Of a stretch of 64,000 nt of DNA, positions 21,122-31,406 are shown piece after piece. The stretch lies in NCBI GenBank assembly GCA_021414365.1, contig JAIOOR010000003.1, positions 47,014 through 111,013 of the forward strand, written 5' to 3'. A program made the position numbers and the translations under genes. The notes under the pieces are model-generated. The model had not been told where the DNA came from. It worked only from the letters and a program-made list of their open reading frames with translations, and searched no databases. How positions within the stretch are numbered: the first letter of the stretch is position 1; each line of letters starts with the position of its first letter. This stretch comes from Nitrosarchaeum sp. Lineage in GTDB: Archaea; Thermoproteota; Nitrososphaeria; Nitrososphaerales; Nitrosopumilaceae.

Positions 21122-21759
21122 TCAACCAATCTCCATTTGTCTTCTGAAAGATGAACTTTGATTGCTTTTTGCAATTCTTTTTGTAATTCTGGGTTAATCC
21201 ACAATGATAAAATATCTTTATGTTTTTCAAACATTTTCTTTTCTGATTTGTCTAGAAATTTCAATGCAATTAACATCCATGGACAATATATTTTTGGATT
21301 ATTTTTAATTTCAGAAAGAAGTTCATTTGCCGAAAGCCATTTGATTTGATCAATTTCTTCTTCAACAATTTGAAATTTGGTGGATTTATCTACAATCCCA
21401 ATTAGAGTGCCACATATCTCATTTTCAGAGCCTATGTCTTTGTATGGCACGTGATACTCAAATTTCATCAAATAATCCATTTTACATGAGACTCCTAATT
21501 CTTCAGGCATTCTTCTCTCTGCTGATGATGTATACGTCTCTCCTTCTCTTGGATGGCTAGCAACTGTTCCATCCCAGTCTTCAGGCCATAACATCTTCTC
21601 TTTGGCTCTCCTAGTAAGGACAAGCCTACCCTTATCATCAAATAATAATGCTGTAAATGCTCTGTGAAGCTTTCCATTTGGTAAATGACATTTCACTTTC
21701 TCCTCTGAACCTATTGGATTATCATTTCCATCAACTAAAATTACATATTCTTCAGACAT
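21118..21759 (-). CDS. idi: Isopentenyl-diphosphate delta-isomerase, type I (Nudix)
   Basis: LHRAFTALLFDDKGRLVLTRRAKEKMLWPEDWDGTVASHPREGETY; start at MSEEYV. Confidence 0.9.
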   Translation of the reverse strand: MSEEYVILVDGNDNPIGSEEKVKCHLPNGKLHRAFTALLFDDKGRLVLTRRAKEKMLWPEDWDGTVASHPREGETYTSSAERRMPEELGVSCKMDYLMKFEYHVPYKDIGSENEICGTLIGIVDKSTKFQIVEEEIDQIKWLSANELLSEIKNNPKIYCPWMLIALKFLDKSEKKMFEKHKDILSLWINPELQKELQKAIKVHLSEDKWRLVE

Positions 21760-22504
21760 TTCTTTTACCTCTAAACAATGTTCCTTCATATTTCTTATTT
21801 TTAATCGCTTTCACAATCCTTTCTGGTTTGTTGCCATTTACAAAAAATACATTCATGCCTAACTTTGCAATGTTTGTTGCCTCTTCTATTTTTCTAGTCA
21901 TTCCTCCTGTTACATCCATTTTATTTTCAGAAATTTTCGGGTTTTCTCCTTTTAGCTCATAGATTAATTTTTTAGTTTTTAGATCTGAATAAACTCCATC
22001 CTCATTTAAGACAAAAATTATCAATCTCGGTTTTAGGATTTTAGATAAATATGTCGTTATTTTATCTCCTGATAAAATGTATGTTTTTTTGTTTCCATAC
22101 CAAAGTACATCTCCGTAAGTAACTGGAATTAATCCTGATTTTGCAATATTTCCAATTTCTTTTATCTTCTTGATAATTGGTTTGTTTCCTGATATAAAAT
22201 CAGTTGGAGGAATAGAGTATGGATTTAATTTATTTTTTGTAAATATGTCTAAAATTATTTTGTTGAGTTCAATCATTGAATTTTTAACAATTGCTACTCC
22301 ATGCATATCATATTTTTTTGGTTTAGTGTGCATATCATATTTTACAGACCAATAATGCCCATAAGAACCACCACCATGTACAACAATCATTGGCTCGTTA
22401 ATTTTTTTTAAATTTTTAACAATATTTTCAACAACTTTTTTTCTAGGACTGATTGGTTTTTCTTTATTCGTAATAATTGAGCCTCCCAATTTTATGATAA
22501 TCAT
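21752..22504 (-). CDS. Isopentenyl phosphate kinase
   Basis: MIIIKLGGSIITNKEK, VVHGGGSYGHYWSVKY, DVTGGMTRKIEEA. Confidence 0.93.
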   Translation of the reverse strand: MIIIKLGGSIITNKEKPISPRKKVVENIVKNLKKINEPMIVVHGGGSYGHYWSVKYDMHTKPKKYDMHGVAIVKNSMIELNKIILDIFTKNKLNPYSIPPTDFISGNKPIIKKIKEIGNIAKSGLIPVTYGDVLWYGNKKTYILSGDKITTYLSKILKPRLIIFVLNEDGVYSDLKTKKLIYELKGENPKISENKMDVTGGMTRKIEEATNIAKLGMNVFFVNGNKPERIVKAIKNKKYEGTLFRGKRNV

Positions 22505-22527
22505 GCTGTCACCAAATATCTAGTACA

Positions 22528-23475
22528 TTAAAAAGTATCCAATCCTTTAAAATCAATTTTTACAGAAAAGCAATCATAGTTTCCCTCTCTTAATTTTAGG
22601 ATGGTTTTTTCTAAATTTGACTCATCAGTTAAAGCAATAATACATCCACCACCGCCTGCACCTGTAATTTTTGCCCCAAACGATGTATCTTCTGCCATCT
22701 TTATCATCTCACGTAATTTCTCATTAGATATGCCTATAATTTCTAGAAATTTTTGATTGTCATGCATACATTTGCCCAATCCCCTCAAATCATTATTTTT
22801 CAACATTATACTAACCTGTTTAACCAATTCTGATTCTTTTTGACATAAATTCAAAAACTTCTCCTCATTTTTTTCTTTGAATTGTCCGACATTTGACACT
22901 ACCACATCTGTTGAATGCTCGATGTTGGAGTTTGCGATTACTAGATTAAAGTTTGAATCTGATTCAATTTGCGAAAAACCTCTTTTTTTGTCATACTCCA
23001 TCAATCCTCCAAATGTACAAACAGTACAATCTGCTCCTGATGTATTTTCAAAAATAGTTCTTTCTGCTTCTATAGCTAATTCTAAAATTTGCTCTTTACT
23101 GGTTTCTTCAAATAATCTGGATATTGAGGCTGCGCCTGCAACACAACACGCAGATGATGATCCTAATCCTACTCCTAATGGAATTTCTGATTCTACAAAA
23201 ATCTTAATTCCTGTTTTTTGATTATGTTTCTCAATCATTTTATTTGCAAGATAATAAAACGGTTTTAGAGGAGAGTTTATCTCTGAAATTGGTTTTTTTA
23301 GAGGAGCATCTAATTCCCCAATATTTGATTTAATCAAAATTTTGTTTTGAGGAATCTTTTCAGCAGTTACTGTAACTCTCTTGTTAATAGCACACAGAAT
23401 TGCTTTTACTCCATACACAACAAAATGTTCCCCGAAAAGAATTGCCTTTCCTGGCGCAGACGCTTTAGACATCAA
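22528..23475 (-). CDS. mvk: Mevalonate kinase
   Basis: SAPGKAILFGEHFVVYG, PLGVGLGSSSACCVA, GAKITGAGGGGC. Confidence 0.95.
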   Translation of the reverse strand: MMSKASAPGKAILFGEHFVVYGVKAILCAINKRVTVTAEKIPQNKILIKSNIGELDAPLKKPISEINSPLKPFYYLANKMIEKHNQKTGIKIFVESEIPLGVGLGSSSACCVAGAASISRLFEETSKEQILELAIEAERTIFENTSGADCTVCTFGGLMEYDKKRGFSQIESDSNFNLVIANSNIEHSTDVVVSNVGQFKEKNEEKFLNLCQKESELVKQVSIMLKNNDLRGLGKCMHDNQKFLEIIGISNEKLREMIKMAEDTSFGAKITGAGGGGCIIALTDESNLEKTILKLREGNYDCFSVKIDFKGLDTF

Positions 23476-24305
23476 GTGAAAACAATCGACCCATATCCGA
23501 CAACAGAACTCTTATCTCCCATAATGTCTCCACTTGTAGCATATTTTAACAACTCTCCTTTTGTTGCCCCAAGATCTTTACAAGCAATCATCGTTGATGC
23601 AATAGCACCATATCCACATGCACTGACATTTCTTTTTTCTAAAACATCATAGAATTTATCAACATCCAGTTTTAAAATAGGCTCAATTAACGCCTTATCT
23701 TGTTCATGAGCAACTTCATTTTGTTCGTAATGTGTAAAATCTGAAGAACCAATAATCATGACTTGCTTTTTTCTAGCAATTTTTGACATTGCTAAACCTA
23801 CTTGGTGAGCAACTTTTTTACTTTGATTGATTAATGCAATGGGAACTATTTTGAAATCTGTGTACATTTCTTGCAATATTGGAATTTGTACTTCTAAACT
23901 GTGTTCTCTTGAGTGAGAAAAATTATCTATTTCTATAACATTTGCTATTTTTGAAATTTCTTCTGCAGTTTCAGAATCAACTTCAACTTCTCCAAGAGGA
24001 GTTTGCCATTTACAGTCTTTCATAGTAGCTACACTGCTTCCTATCCCCCAATGATTAGGGCCTACAATTATGAATAATTCTGGGGAGTTTGAAGAAATTT
24101 CATAAAATGAATGACATGCAATGGGACCTGAATACATGTAACCTGCATGTGGACAAATAATTCCAAAAATTTTCTTTTGAATATTTGACGGTGGAATTTT
24201 ACCCGGACCAAATTTATGTAAAAAACAATCTCTAATTGATTTTTTTAATTCTTTTTTTTCACCGGAATAGAACATTCCGGCTACAGCCGGTGTTCTAATT
24301 TGCAT
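23472..24305 (-). CDS. MEMO1 family protein (AmmeMemoRadiSam B)
   Basis: RTPAVAGMFYSG, CPHAGYMYSGPIA, GSSDFTHY. Confidence 0.95.
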   Translation of the reverse strand: MQIRTPAVAGMFYSGEKKELKKSIRDCFLHKFGPGKIPPSNIQKKIFGIICPHAGYMYSGPIACHSFYEISSNSPELFIIVGPNHWGIGSSVATMKDCKWQTPLGEVEVDSETAEEISKIANVIEIDNFSHSREHSLEVQIPILQEMYTDFKIVPIALINQSKKVAHQVGLAMSKIARKKQVMIIGSSDFTHYEQNEVAHEQDKALIEPILKLDVDKFYDVLEKRNVSACGYGAIASTMIACKDLGATKGELLKYATSGDIMGDKSSVVGYGSIVFT

Positions 24306-24928
24306 TACTCTATTTCCTCTTCCGTTATCTTTGTTTCAAAATCGTCTATTTCGTATTTCATCGGTTCATCTTCTTTTAACTCTCCTCTTTCTATGAGAAT
24401 CTGACGAACCAATAACCAATAAACTGTAGCAAGAGCCTTTCTCCCTCTATTATTTGCTGGAATAATTACATCTAATTTCGATGTAATGTTATCCGTATTT
24501 GAAATTCCAATTACTGGAATACCTGCATTGGTTGCTTCAGTTATTGCTTGGACATCTACTTGAGGATCAGAAATTAAAACCAATTTTGGTTCAATGTAAT
24601 ATGGTAATGATGGATTAGTAAGAGTACCTGGCATGAATCTACCTAATAATTTTTTAGAGCCTAGCATTTCACAAAATTTCTCAATTGGGGTATTTGCATA
24701 TTGCCTGGCAGAACACACAATGAGTTTGTCTGTCCCAAGGCGATTGATGAATTTAGCTGCAGTTTTGATTTTTTCTAACGTTATATCAATATCTAGCATG
24801 TATAGCCCCTCAGGACTAGCTTTTGTGATAAACGGTGTCATGAATTTTGTTTTTACAGGTGTTCCAACCCTGATTCCTGTCGATAGAATCTTCTTTTTAA
24901 TATCTGTGGATTCTGCTTGTTCACTCAT
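24305..24928 (-). CDS. rps2: 30S ribosomal protein uS2
   Basis: GRFMPGTLTNP, EPKLVLISDPQVDVQAITEATNAGIPVIGISNTDN. Confidence 0.95.
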   Translation of the reverse strand: MSEQAESTDIKKKILSTGIRVGTPVKTKFMTPFITKASPEGLYMLDIDITLEKIKTAAKFINRLGTDKLIVCSARQYANTPIEKFCEMLGSKKLLGRFMPGTLTNPSLPYYIEPKLVLISDPQVDVQAITEATNAGIPVIGISNTDNITSKLDVIIPANNRGRKALATVYWLLVRQILIERGELKEDEPMKYEIDDFETKITEEEIE

Positions 24929-24935
24929 AGCGATT

Positions 24936-26174
24936 TTAAATCTCTGCCATACCGCATATTAAATCATGCTCTGATAGACGTATAAGCTCATTTAGTTTTG
25001 CCACTCTTTCTCCACCAACTACGCCAACTTTGAGCATTTTTGATTTTGTTGCTAGTCCTATATGAGAAATATGCGAATCAGTTGATTCTCCAGATCTATG
25101 TGATGTGATTAATTTTATATTATTTTGATTCGCTACTTTGGCAAATTCAAAGGCATCATAAAGGCTACCCGCTTGGTTGACTTTGAGAATTGCGGCATTA
25201 CAAGATTTTAAACTAATTGCTTTGACTAGGATATCCTTATTGGTAACAGTTAGATCGTCTCCTGTTACTAACGTGTCTGGAAATTTTGCAGTTAATTCTG
25301 CCATGTCGTTAAAAGCTTCTTCATGAACCGCATCTTCTGCATAAATTAATTTATATTTTTTAATAATGTTTGCAGCAAATTCAATTTGTTCTTCTGATGA
25401 ATTGACAAAACCTCCTCTTTGGTAAACATACTTTTGTTTTTCTTCATTCCATTGAGTAGATGATGCAAAATCAACTCCTAATGCAACTTCTTTTCCCAAC
25501 GTAAACCCTAAATTTTCACAAGCTTTTGCTGAAAGTTCTAATGCCATCTCATTTTTTAATTTCGGTGCCCACCCACCTTCATCACCACGCCCATTGGTAA
25601 AACTAGGATCCTCCTTTTCTAAAATACGCCTCAATTCTTTATGAACCGCTAAATTTGTTTCAATGGCATCTCGAATTGTTTTTGCACCTATGGCACAAAT
25701 TAAAATCTCCTGAATGTCCGGTGTTCCAGGTCCTGCATGGGCTCCACCTCCTAAAATATTTCCTAATGGAAATGGAAATTTGAAAGATGCTTCTTTTGAT
25801 AATATCTGAAATAATGGTATGTCTAAAGATTTTGAAGCCGATTCAATTGATGCAATAGTTACTGCAAAAGCTAGTGCCCCACCGATTTTTGCATAGTTTG
25901 TAGATTGATCAATACTTCTTAACGTGTCATGGATTGTCTTAAGATCCGATGATTCTAGACCGATGAATTTTTGACGATTTTCATTTAATACTTTTAAACT
26001 CTCTTCAGGTTTTTCATTTGGAAAACTTACTGCTTCGTATTTTCCAACACTGGCTCCAGATGGTGCACATACTCTACCTAGAAATTTATTATCAGATATA
26101 ATGTCAACTTCAATAGTTTTACTTCCGCGGCTATTGTAAATGATACGTCCTTTAATGGAAGTTATCTTTGACAA
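24936..26174 (-). CDS. eno: Enolase
   Basis: SRGSKTIEVDI, GDDLTVTN, LITSHRSGESTDSHISHI. Confidence 0.97.
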   Translation of the reverse strand: MSKITSIKGRIIYNSRGSKTIEVDIISDNKFLGRVCAPSGASVGKYEAVSFPNEKPEESLKVLNENRQKFIGLESSDLKTIHDTLRSIDQSTNYAKIGGALAFAVTIASIESASKSLDIPLFQILSKEASFKFPFPLGNILGGGAHAGPGTPDIQEILICAIGAKTIRDAIETNLAVHKELRRILEKEDPSFTNGRGDEGGWAPKLKNEMALELSAKACENLGFTLGKEVALGVDFASSTQWNEEKQKYVYQRGGFVNSSEEQIEFAANIIKKYKLIYAEDAVHEEAFNDMAELTAKFPDTLVTGDDLTVTNKDILVKAISLKSCNAAILKVNQAGSLYDAFEFAKVANQNNIKLITSHRSGESTDSHISHIGLATKSKMLKVGVVGGERVAKLNELIRLSEHDLICGMAEI

Positions 26175-26175
26175 A

Positions 26176-26412
26176 CTATTCTAATTCAGATTGGACTTCT
26201 TGATGTCTTCTCTGTATTGCTTCATAAAATGGAATTACTTGTTGAATTGTTTCAACTGTTGTCAATAACATTCTTCTGCAACAATATCTGCTTATTCCCA
26301 AAGAATCTAATCCTTTAGCTGGATCTTCTCCAGATTTCACTTTATTTTGATATTCTTCATACTTATCAGCAATCAAGTTTCCACAAGTAAAACATCTTAC
26401 AGGAATTAACAT
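26176..26412 (-). CDS. rpoN: DNA-directed RNA polymerase subunit N
   Basis: MLIPVRCFTCGNLIADKYEEY...LGISRYCCRRMLLT; start at second Met. Confidence 0.95.
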   Translation of the reverse strand: MLIPVRCFTCGNLIADKYEEYQNKVKSGEDPAKGLDSLGISRYCCRRMLLTTVETIQQVIPFYEAIQRRHQEVQSELE

Positions 26413-26464
26413 ACGTACAAAAAAGTAATCAAGGATTATAAAAACCATGCAAGAAATTTTCTTT

Positions 26465-26549
26465 GCGGGTGTCGCCCAGCCTGGCCAAAGGCGCTAGCTT
26501 GAGGGGTTAGTCTCTTAGGAGTTCGTGGGTTCAAATCCCACCACCCGCA
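26465..26549 (+). tRNA. tRNA-Leu (GAG), class II
   Basis: GCGGGTG...CTAGC-TTGAGGG-GTTAG, long variable arm, GTGGGTTCAAATCCCAC, CACCCGC A. Confidence 0.93.
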
Positions 26550-26572
26550 TTTGATCTCACTTTATACACATT

Positions 26573-27187
26573 CTATTTTTGTATTTTGTTTAATGCTTTG
26601 ATTAATTCAGAACGTCTTTTTTCTTCTGTTATTGCTCCTCTGACATCATCAACTAAAATACGATCAACATCCATTTTCCTTCTAGCTTCTTTTAGCACTT
26701 TATCATACATTGAAAATGGATACAAATGTAAATACAAATTTTCCATTATCTCAAAAACTCTTAAGGCATTATCTATATCGCCAATTCTAATTTTATCAAA
26801 AGTCATTCTTTTTAATTCCCCCACACAATCCATTAATCCTAAAACATATGATTCTGGCATCACGCCTAATTTTATTTCTGAAGGAATTTCCTTTTTTTCA
26901 ACAATTGCAATTAAAGATGCTGCCTCCACAAACTCCTGCTCTGGAGTAATCATATATCTTAAAAGATCTGGTGTAGCCTTTTTTTTATATTTTTTAAGTA
27001 ATACATCTGCTTGTCTGAGATTATTGTTTGCTAATTTTATATCTCCACTATGTACTGAGATGATGGATTTGCTACAAAGAATTATTATTTCTCTAGTATT
27101 TTTTAGCAAAAATTCTCGGGCATCTTGAACTTCCGTTAAAGATTTTGCAATTTTATTCAAAGATGGTTTTACATTTTTTAATGTCAT
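26573..27187 (-). CDS. Translin family protein
   Basis: FLLKNTREIIILCSKSIISVHSGD...LMDCVGELKRMTFDKIRIGDIDNALRVFEIMENLYLHLYPF. Confidence 0.85.
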   Translation of the reverse strand: MTLKNVKPSLNKIAKSLTEVQDAREFLLKNTREIIILCSKSIISVHSGDIKLANNNLRQADVLLKKYKKKATPDLLRYMITPEQEFVEAASLIAIVEKKEIPSEIKLGVMPESYVLGLMDCVGELKRMTFDKIRIGDIDNALRVFEIMENLYLHLYPFSMYDKVLKEARRKMDVDRILVDDVRGAITEEKRRSELIKALNKIQK

Positions 27188-27260
27188 GTCCAGATATGGA
27201 TAAAATCTAGGTTAAATCGTTTGCCAAAGCTCTTATTTTGGAATGTTTTTCTTGTAAATT

Positions 27261-27908
27261 GTGGAAATTACTGTAGATCAAATGTATCAAATTGAAAATA
27301 ACGGACATGCTATTGGTTTTTTAAAAAAATTTATGATGGAAAATGCAGGAGCTGCTGCTGTAAAAAGACTGGTTGAAAAATTAGGAAATATTGAATCAAA
27401 AAATATTTTAATTTTTGTCGGTATGGGTAATAACGGTGGTGATGGACTGGTAATGGCCAGACATCTTGCTGGTTATGGTGCCAAAGTAACAGTCCATCTT
27501 TTAGGAACTCCTGATAAAATAAAGACTGAAGAGAGTTCTTGGAATTGGTCGATTCTGGAAAAAATGCCTTCTGTAAAGTTACTTGGAAGTGAAAATTTTA
27601 ATTATGATTTTGTTCCAGATGTTATTGTCGATGCAATCCTAGGAACTGGAATATCTGGTGAAATCAAAGATCCATATGCATCTGCAATCAAATTCATCAA
27701 TAATACTAACTGTTTCAAGTTTGCAGTTGATGTTCCCTCTGGACTGGATCCACAAACTGGAGAAACTGCAAACATCTATGTTAAATCTGATATGACTGTA
27801 ACATTTCATAAAATGAAACAAGGTATTCCAAAAAGAAAAGATTTGACAGGTGAATTATATGCAGAAAAGATAGGAATTCCACCCGAGGCAGAAGAGGGTG
27901 TTCTATGA
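27261..27908 (+). CDS. nnrE: NAD(P)H-hydrate epimerase (YjeF N-domain)
   Basis: IFVGMGNNGGDGLVMARHLAGYGAKV. Confidence 0.9.
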   Translation: MEITVDQMYQIENNGHAIGFLKKFMMENAGAAAVKRLVEKLGNIESKNILIFVGMGNNGGDGLVMARHLAGYGAKVTVHLLGTPDKIKTEESSWNWSILEKMPSVKLLGSENFNYDFVPDVIVDAILGTGISGEIKDPYASAIKFINNTNCFKFAVDVPSGLDPQTGETANIYVKSDMTVTFHKMKQGIPKRKDLTGELYAEKIGIPPEAEEGVL

Positions 27909-28516
27909 AAGTTCATCAGATCCTAGTAGGAAACATGCAAAATTTCACATATATTGTCGAAGACGAAAACACCAATGAAGGAATAATAATTGATCCATCA
28001 TGGGATCTTGATCAAATTGAACGAGTCATAACACGAAATAATTTAAAAATAAAATACATTATCAATACCCATCATCATTTTGATCATACATTGGGAAATG
28101 AGGGAATAGTAAAATCTACAAATGCAAAAATAATCCAACATGAAAAATCTGAATTAAAACATGATATAGCAGTCAAAAATGGTGATGTAATTGAATTTGG
28201 AGATTCAAAATTGACTGTTTTGCATACGCCTGGTCACTCTAAAGATAGCATGTGTTTGATTGGAGACGGAAAATTTTTTTCTGGTGATACACTTTTTGTA
28301 GGAAATTGTGGCCGTGTAGATCTACCAGGAGGCAGTGCAAAAGAACTGTATCATAGTCTTTTTGATATTCTTTATTCGTTAAATGATGATCTTATTCTTT
28401 ATTCTGGGCATAATTATGGACATTCTCTAATATCTACAATAGGTCAGGAGAAAAAAACTAATCTTGTCATGCAAAAGCGAACTGAGCAAGAGTTTGTTGA
28501 AATGATGGGACAATGA
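27905..28516 (+). CDS. MBL-fold metallohydrolase (glyoxalase II-like)
   Basis: IINTHHHFDHTLGNEGI, HTPGHSKDSMC, GDTLFVGNCGRVDLPGG. Confidence 0.93.
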   Translation: MKVHQILVGNMQNFTYIVEDENTNEGIIIDPSWDLDQIERVITRNNLKIKYIINTHHHFDHTLGNEGIVKSTNAKIIQHEKSELKHDIAVKNGDVIEFGDSKLTVLHTPGHSKDSMCLIGDGKFFSGDTLFVGNCGRVDLPGGSAKELYHSLFDILYSLNDDLILYSGHNYGHSLISTIGQEKKTNLVMQKRTEQEFVEMMGQ

Positions 28517-29586
28517 CATATTTAGATAATTTGGAATTTTTTGGTAATATCAACAAGGCTCATGATTTTGTTGACTCACTTAAATCTGGAAATTTTTTAT
28601 TCTCTCTTGTAATATCTTATACTGAAACATGTGAAATATCAGGTATAACATTTGCTGGCGCTGATAAAGACTCGATAAAATTTACTCCTCCAGCAGACGC
28701 AGAGTATCTTTACTATGGTTATTGTAAGACAATTGCTAAAATTCCAATGACTCCTGATGGTAAACCAACTCCTGCACTACTTACTAAAACTGCCTTGGAG
28801 TCATGTAGCATACCTCATATTGTGATTAATGCTGGAAGTAAAATTCAACCTCAATTACCATTCATCCAAACTGGTTTATCCTATGGAAGAAATATTTCCG
28901 TTGATTCTGCAATGAGTGATTCTCAGGTATCGCAAGCAGTAGATTATGGAAGAATGGTTGGAAGAAATCTTGCATCTATGACTAACTGCTTGATAATAGG
29001 AGAAAGCATTCCTGGTGGTACTACAACTGCTCTGGCTGTATTGAGAGGATTAGGATTCAAAGCTAAAGTAAGTTCTAGTATTCCAAATAATCCTGTTGAA
29101 CTAAAAAATCAAATTGTTAATTCCGCATTAGAGCGATTAACCTCCAATGATCCATATCATATTATATCTAAAGTTGGTGATCCAATGATTGCTTTTGTAG
29201 CTGGAATGTTGAGTGCTGCATCTGAAGTCACTAAAGTAATGTTGGCAGGCGGTACTCAAATGACTGCAGTTTTAGCTTTTGCTTCAAAAATTGGATTTAA
29301 TGAACAAAATACTGCTATCGGAACCACTTCTTACATTACTGCTGATCCCAGCGCAAATTTCAAATCTCTTGTTTCTGAAATTGCAGATATTCCTGCAATA
29401 GCTGTTAATCCAGGACTAGAGAATTCCAAATTTTCCGGACTCAAAGCATTTTCACAAGGATTTGCAAAAGAAGGTGTTGGTGCAGGAGGTAGCATAATAG
29501 CATCTATGATTAAATCTGGAAATGATCCTGCTCGTTTTTTAACATTAGCCGAAAAAGAATATCATCGACTTTTTACTTCACTGTAA
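28513..29586 (+). CDS. CobT-like / UPF0284 nicotinate-nucleotide-dimethylbenzimidazole phosphoribosyltransferase family
   Basis: Family resemblance: PHIVINAGSKIQPQLPFI, GESIPGGTTTALAVLRGLGF, VMLAGGTQMTAVLAF. Confidence 0.82.
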   Translation: MTYLDNLEFFGNINKAHDFVDSLKSGNFLFSLVISYTETCEISGITFAGADKDSIKFTPPADAEYLYYGYCKTIAKIPMTPDGKPTPALLTKTALESCSIPHIVINAGSKIQPQLPFIQTGLSYGRNISVDSAMSDSQVSQAVDYGRMVGRNLASMTNCLIIGESIPGGTTTALAVLRGLGFKAKVSSSIPNNPVELKNQIVNSALERLTSNDPYHIISKVGDPMIAFVAGMLSAASEVTKVMLAGGTQMTAVLAFASKIGFNEQNTAIGTTSYITADPSANFKSLVSEIADIPAIAVNPGLENSKFSGLKAFSQGFAKEGVGAGGSIIASMIKSGNDPARFLTLAEKEYHRLFTSL

Positions 29587-31333
29587 CTGACTTGGCCAAA
29601 TTTCTTGGATAATCAGGATCTGCATCTTTTTCAAGTGCCGCATAATATGAAAGCAATTGTATTGGAATTGTTTCTGAAATAGGATATGCTAACTCATTTG
29701 TTTTTGGAATTTCAATCCAATAATCATAAACATCGCTTTTTTCATCAGATATACCGATAATCTTTGCACCACGTGCTTTGATTTCCCTAGCACTCGTTAA
29801 TGTGTCTGAATATGTTGAATCATTTGGATTAATTATGATCACAAATACATTAGTATCCATTAGTGCTAATGGGCCATGTTTTAATTCTCCTCCAGGAATT
29901 CCCTCAGCATGAATGTAGGTTAGTTCTTTTAATTTTAAAGCAGACTCTATTGCTATTGGATAGTGAATACCTCTTCCTAAAACATAGATGTCTGAAATTT
30001 CTTTAATCTCTCTAGCAATATGCCTGATTTGATCATGGTTTTCAAGAATTTTTGAAATTGATTCTGAAATTTCTTTATAGTCGATCTTGAACTCACCATT
30101 GCTTATTTCTTCTAAAATTTTGTATATTACAATCATCTGTGATGTGAAACTTTTTGTAGCTGCAACACCTATTTCTGGACCGCAATTCATCCCAATTACA
30201 ACATTTGATTCTCTTGCTAAAGACGATGTGAGTGAATTTACTATTGAAATAATCTTACAATTTAATTTCTTTGCAATATTTACTGCATCTAATACATCTG
30301 CACTTTCACCGCTTTGAGAAATTGCAATTAATGTTGAATTGGGTTCAATTATGTCTGAAGAAAATTGTAATTCACTTGAAATGATTGCATCTGCTTTTAT
30401 TTTTGCATGTTTAGCTAAAACTTGTTTTGCAATTAATGCTGCATTATAACTAGTTCCACTACCTGTTATGTAGATGTTATTTGAATTTTTAATGTATTTT
30501 GCTGCATTTTTAATCGCATCTTTGGTATTTTCTCCTGCCTTGAATATTGTATCTGGTTGTTCTGAAATTTCTTTTAATGTAAAATGAGCATAGTCACCTT
30601 TGTATGCATCTGCAAATTCTTTTGAAACTTTAGTAATTTGCTGCTTTACAATTTCTCCGTTAAAATCTAAAATTTGTAATTTATCTTTATCAATTATGAC
30701 AAAATTTCCATTTTCAATGTAAATTGCATTATCTGTCTGTTCGATAAATCCTAAAACATCGCTTGTGAGAAAATAACTGCTTTTTCCAATTCCTACAATT
30801 AATGGTTCATGGAACCTTGCAGCTGCTAACTGTCCATTCTCAAACATTGCAACAAACGCATAGTGGCCCTTTAATTCTGAAACTGTTTTCATTATGGCCT
30901 TTTTGACATCCTTTGTCATCTCATAGTTTTTTTGAAGAAGATTTGCTATTACTTCACTATCTGTTTCACTTTTGAAGATATATCCATTTTTTTCTAATTC
31001 TTTTTTTAATTGTTCAAAATTTTCTATTATTCCATTATGAACAATTGCTAATTTTCCAGAATTACTTGGATGTGGGTGTGCATTTACATCCGTTACTCTT
31101 CCATGTGTTGCCCATCTTGTATGTCCTATTCCAATTTTTCCAGGCAATGTATCTAGTTGAACATTGGAGTTTACTTCTTCTACTTTTCCAACTCCTTTTT
31201 TTAATTCTATATGACTATTTGATTCAGTTGCAACCCCAACACTATCGTATCCACGATACTCCATCCTCTTTAGCCCTTTAACTATAATTGGTGCTGCTAT
31301 TTCATTTCCATAGTAGCCGATAATTGAACACAT
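29573..31333 (-). CDS. glmS: Glutamine-fructose-6-phosphate aminotransferase
   Basis: MCSIIGYYGNE N-terminal Cys, SIS domains, C-term NLAKSVTVK. Confidence 0.97.
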   Translation of the reverse strand: MCSIIGYYGNEIAAPIIVKGLKRMEYRGYDSVGVATESNSHIELKKGVGKVEEVNSNVQLDTLPGKIGIGHTRWATHGRVTDVNAHPHPSNSGKLAIVHNGIIENFEQLKKELEKNGYIFKSETDSEVIANLLQKNYEMTKDVKKAIMKTVSELKGHYAFVAMFENGQLAAARFHEPLIVGIGKSSYFLTSDVLGFIEQTDNAIYIENGNFVIIDKDKLQILDFNGEIVKQQITKVSKEFADAYKGDYAHFTLKEISEQPDTIFKAGENTKDAIKNAAKYIKNSNNIYITGSGTSYNAALIAKQVLAKHAKIKADAIISSELQFSSDIIEPNSTLIAISQSGESADVLDAVNIAKKLNCKIISIVNSLTSSLARESNVVIGMNCGPEIGVAATKSFTSQMIVIYKILEEISNGEFKIDYKEISESISKILENHDQIRHIAREIKEISDIYVLGRGIHYPIAIESALKLKELTYIHAEGIPGGELKHGPLALMDTNVFVIIINPNDSTYSDTLTSAREIKARGAKIIGISDEKSDVYDYWIEIPKTNELAYPISETIPIQLLSYYAALEKDADPDYPRNLAKSVTVK

Positions 31334-31406
31334 AACTTATCTGTCTATAATAAAGAGGGGTTATTTACTGTTAAAGTTATTTCTTGTAATTATTCAATTA
31401 AACTTT

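Noticed and set aside
26586-27128. 180-aa plus ORF
   Set aside because: Antisense to the translin gene.
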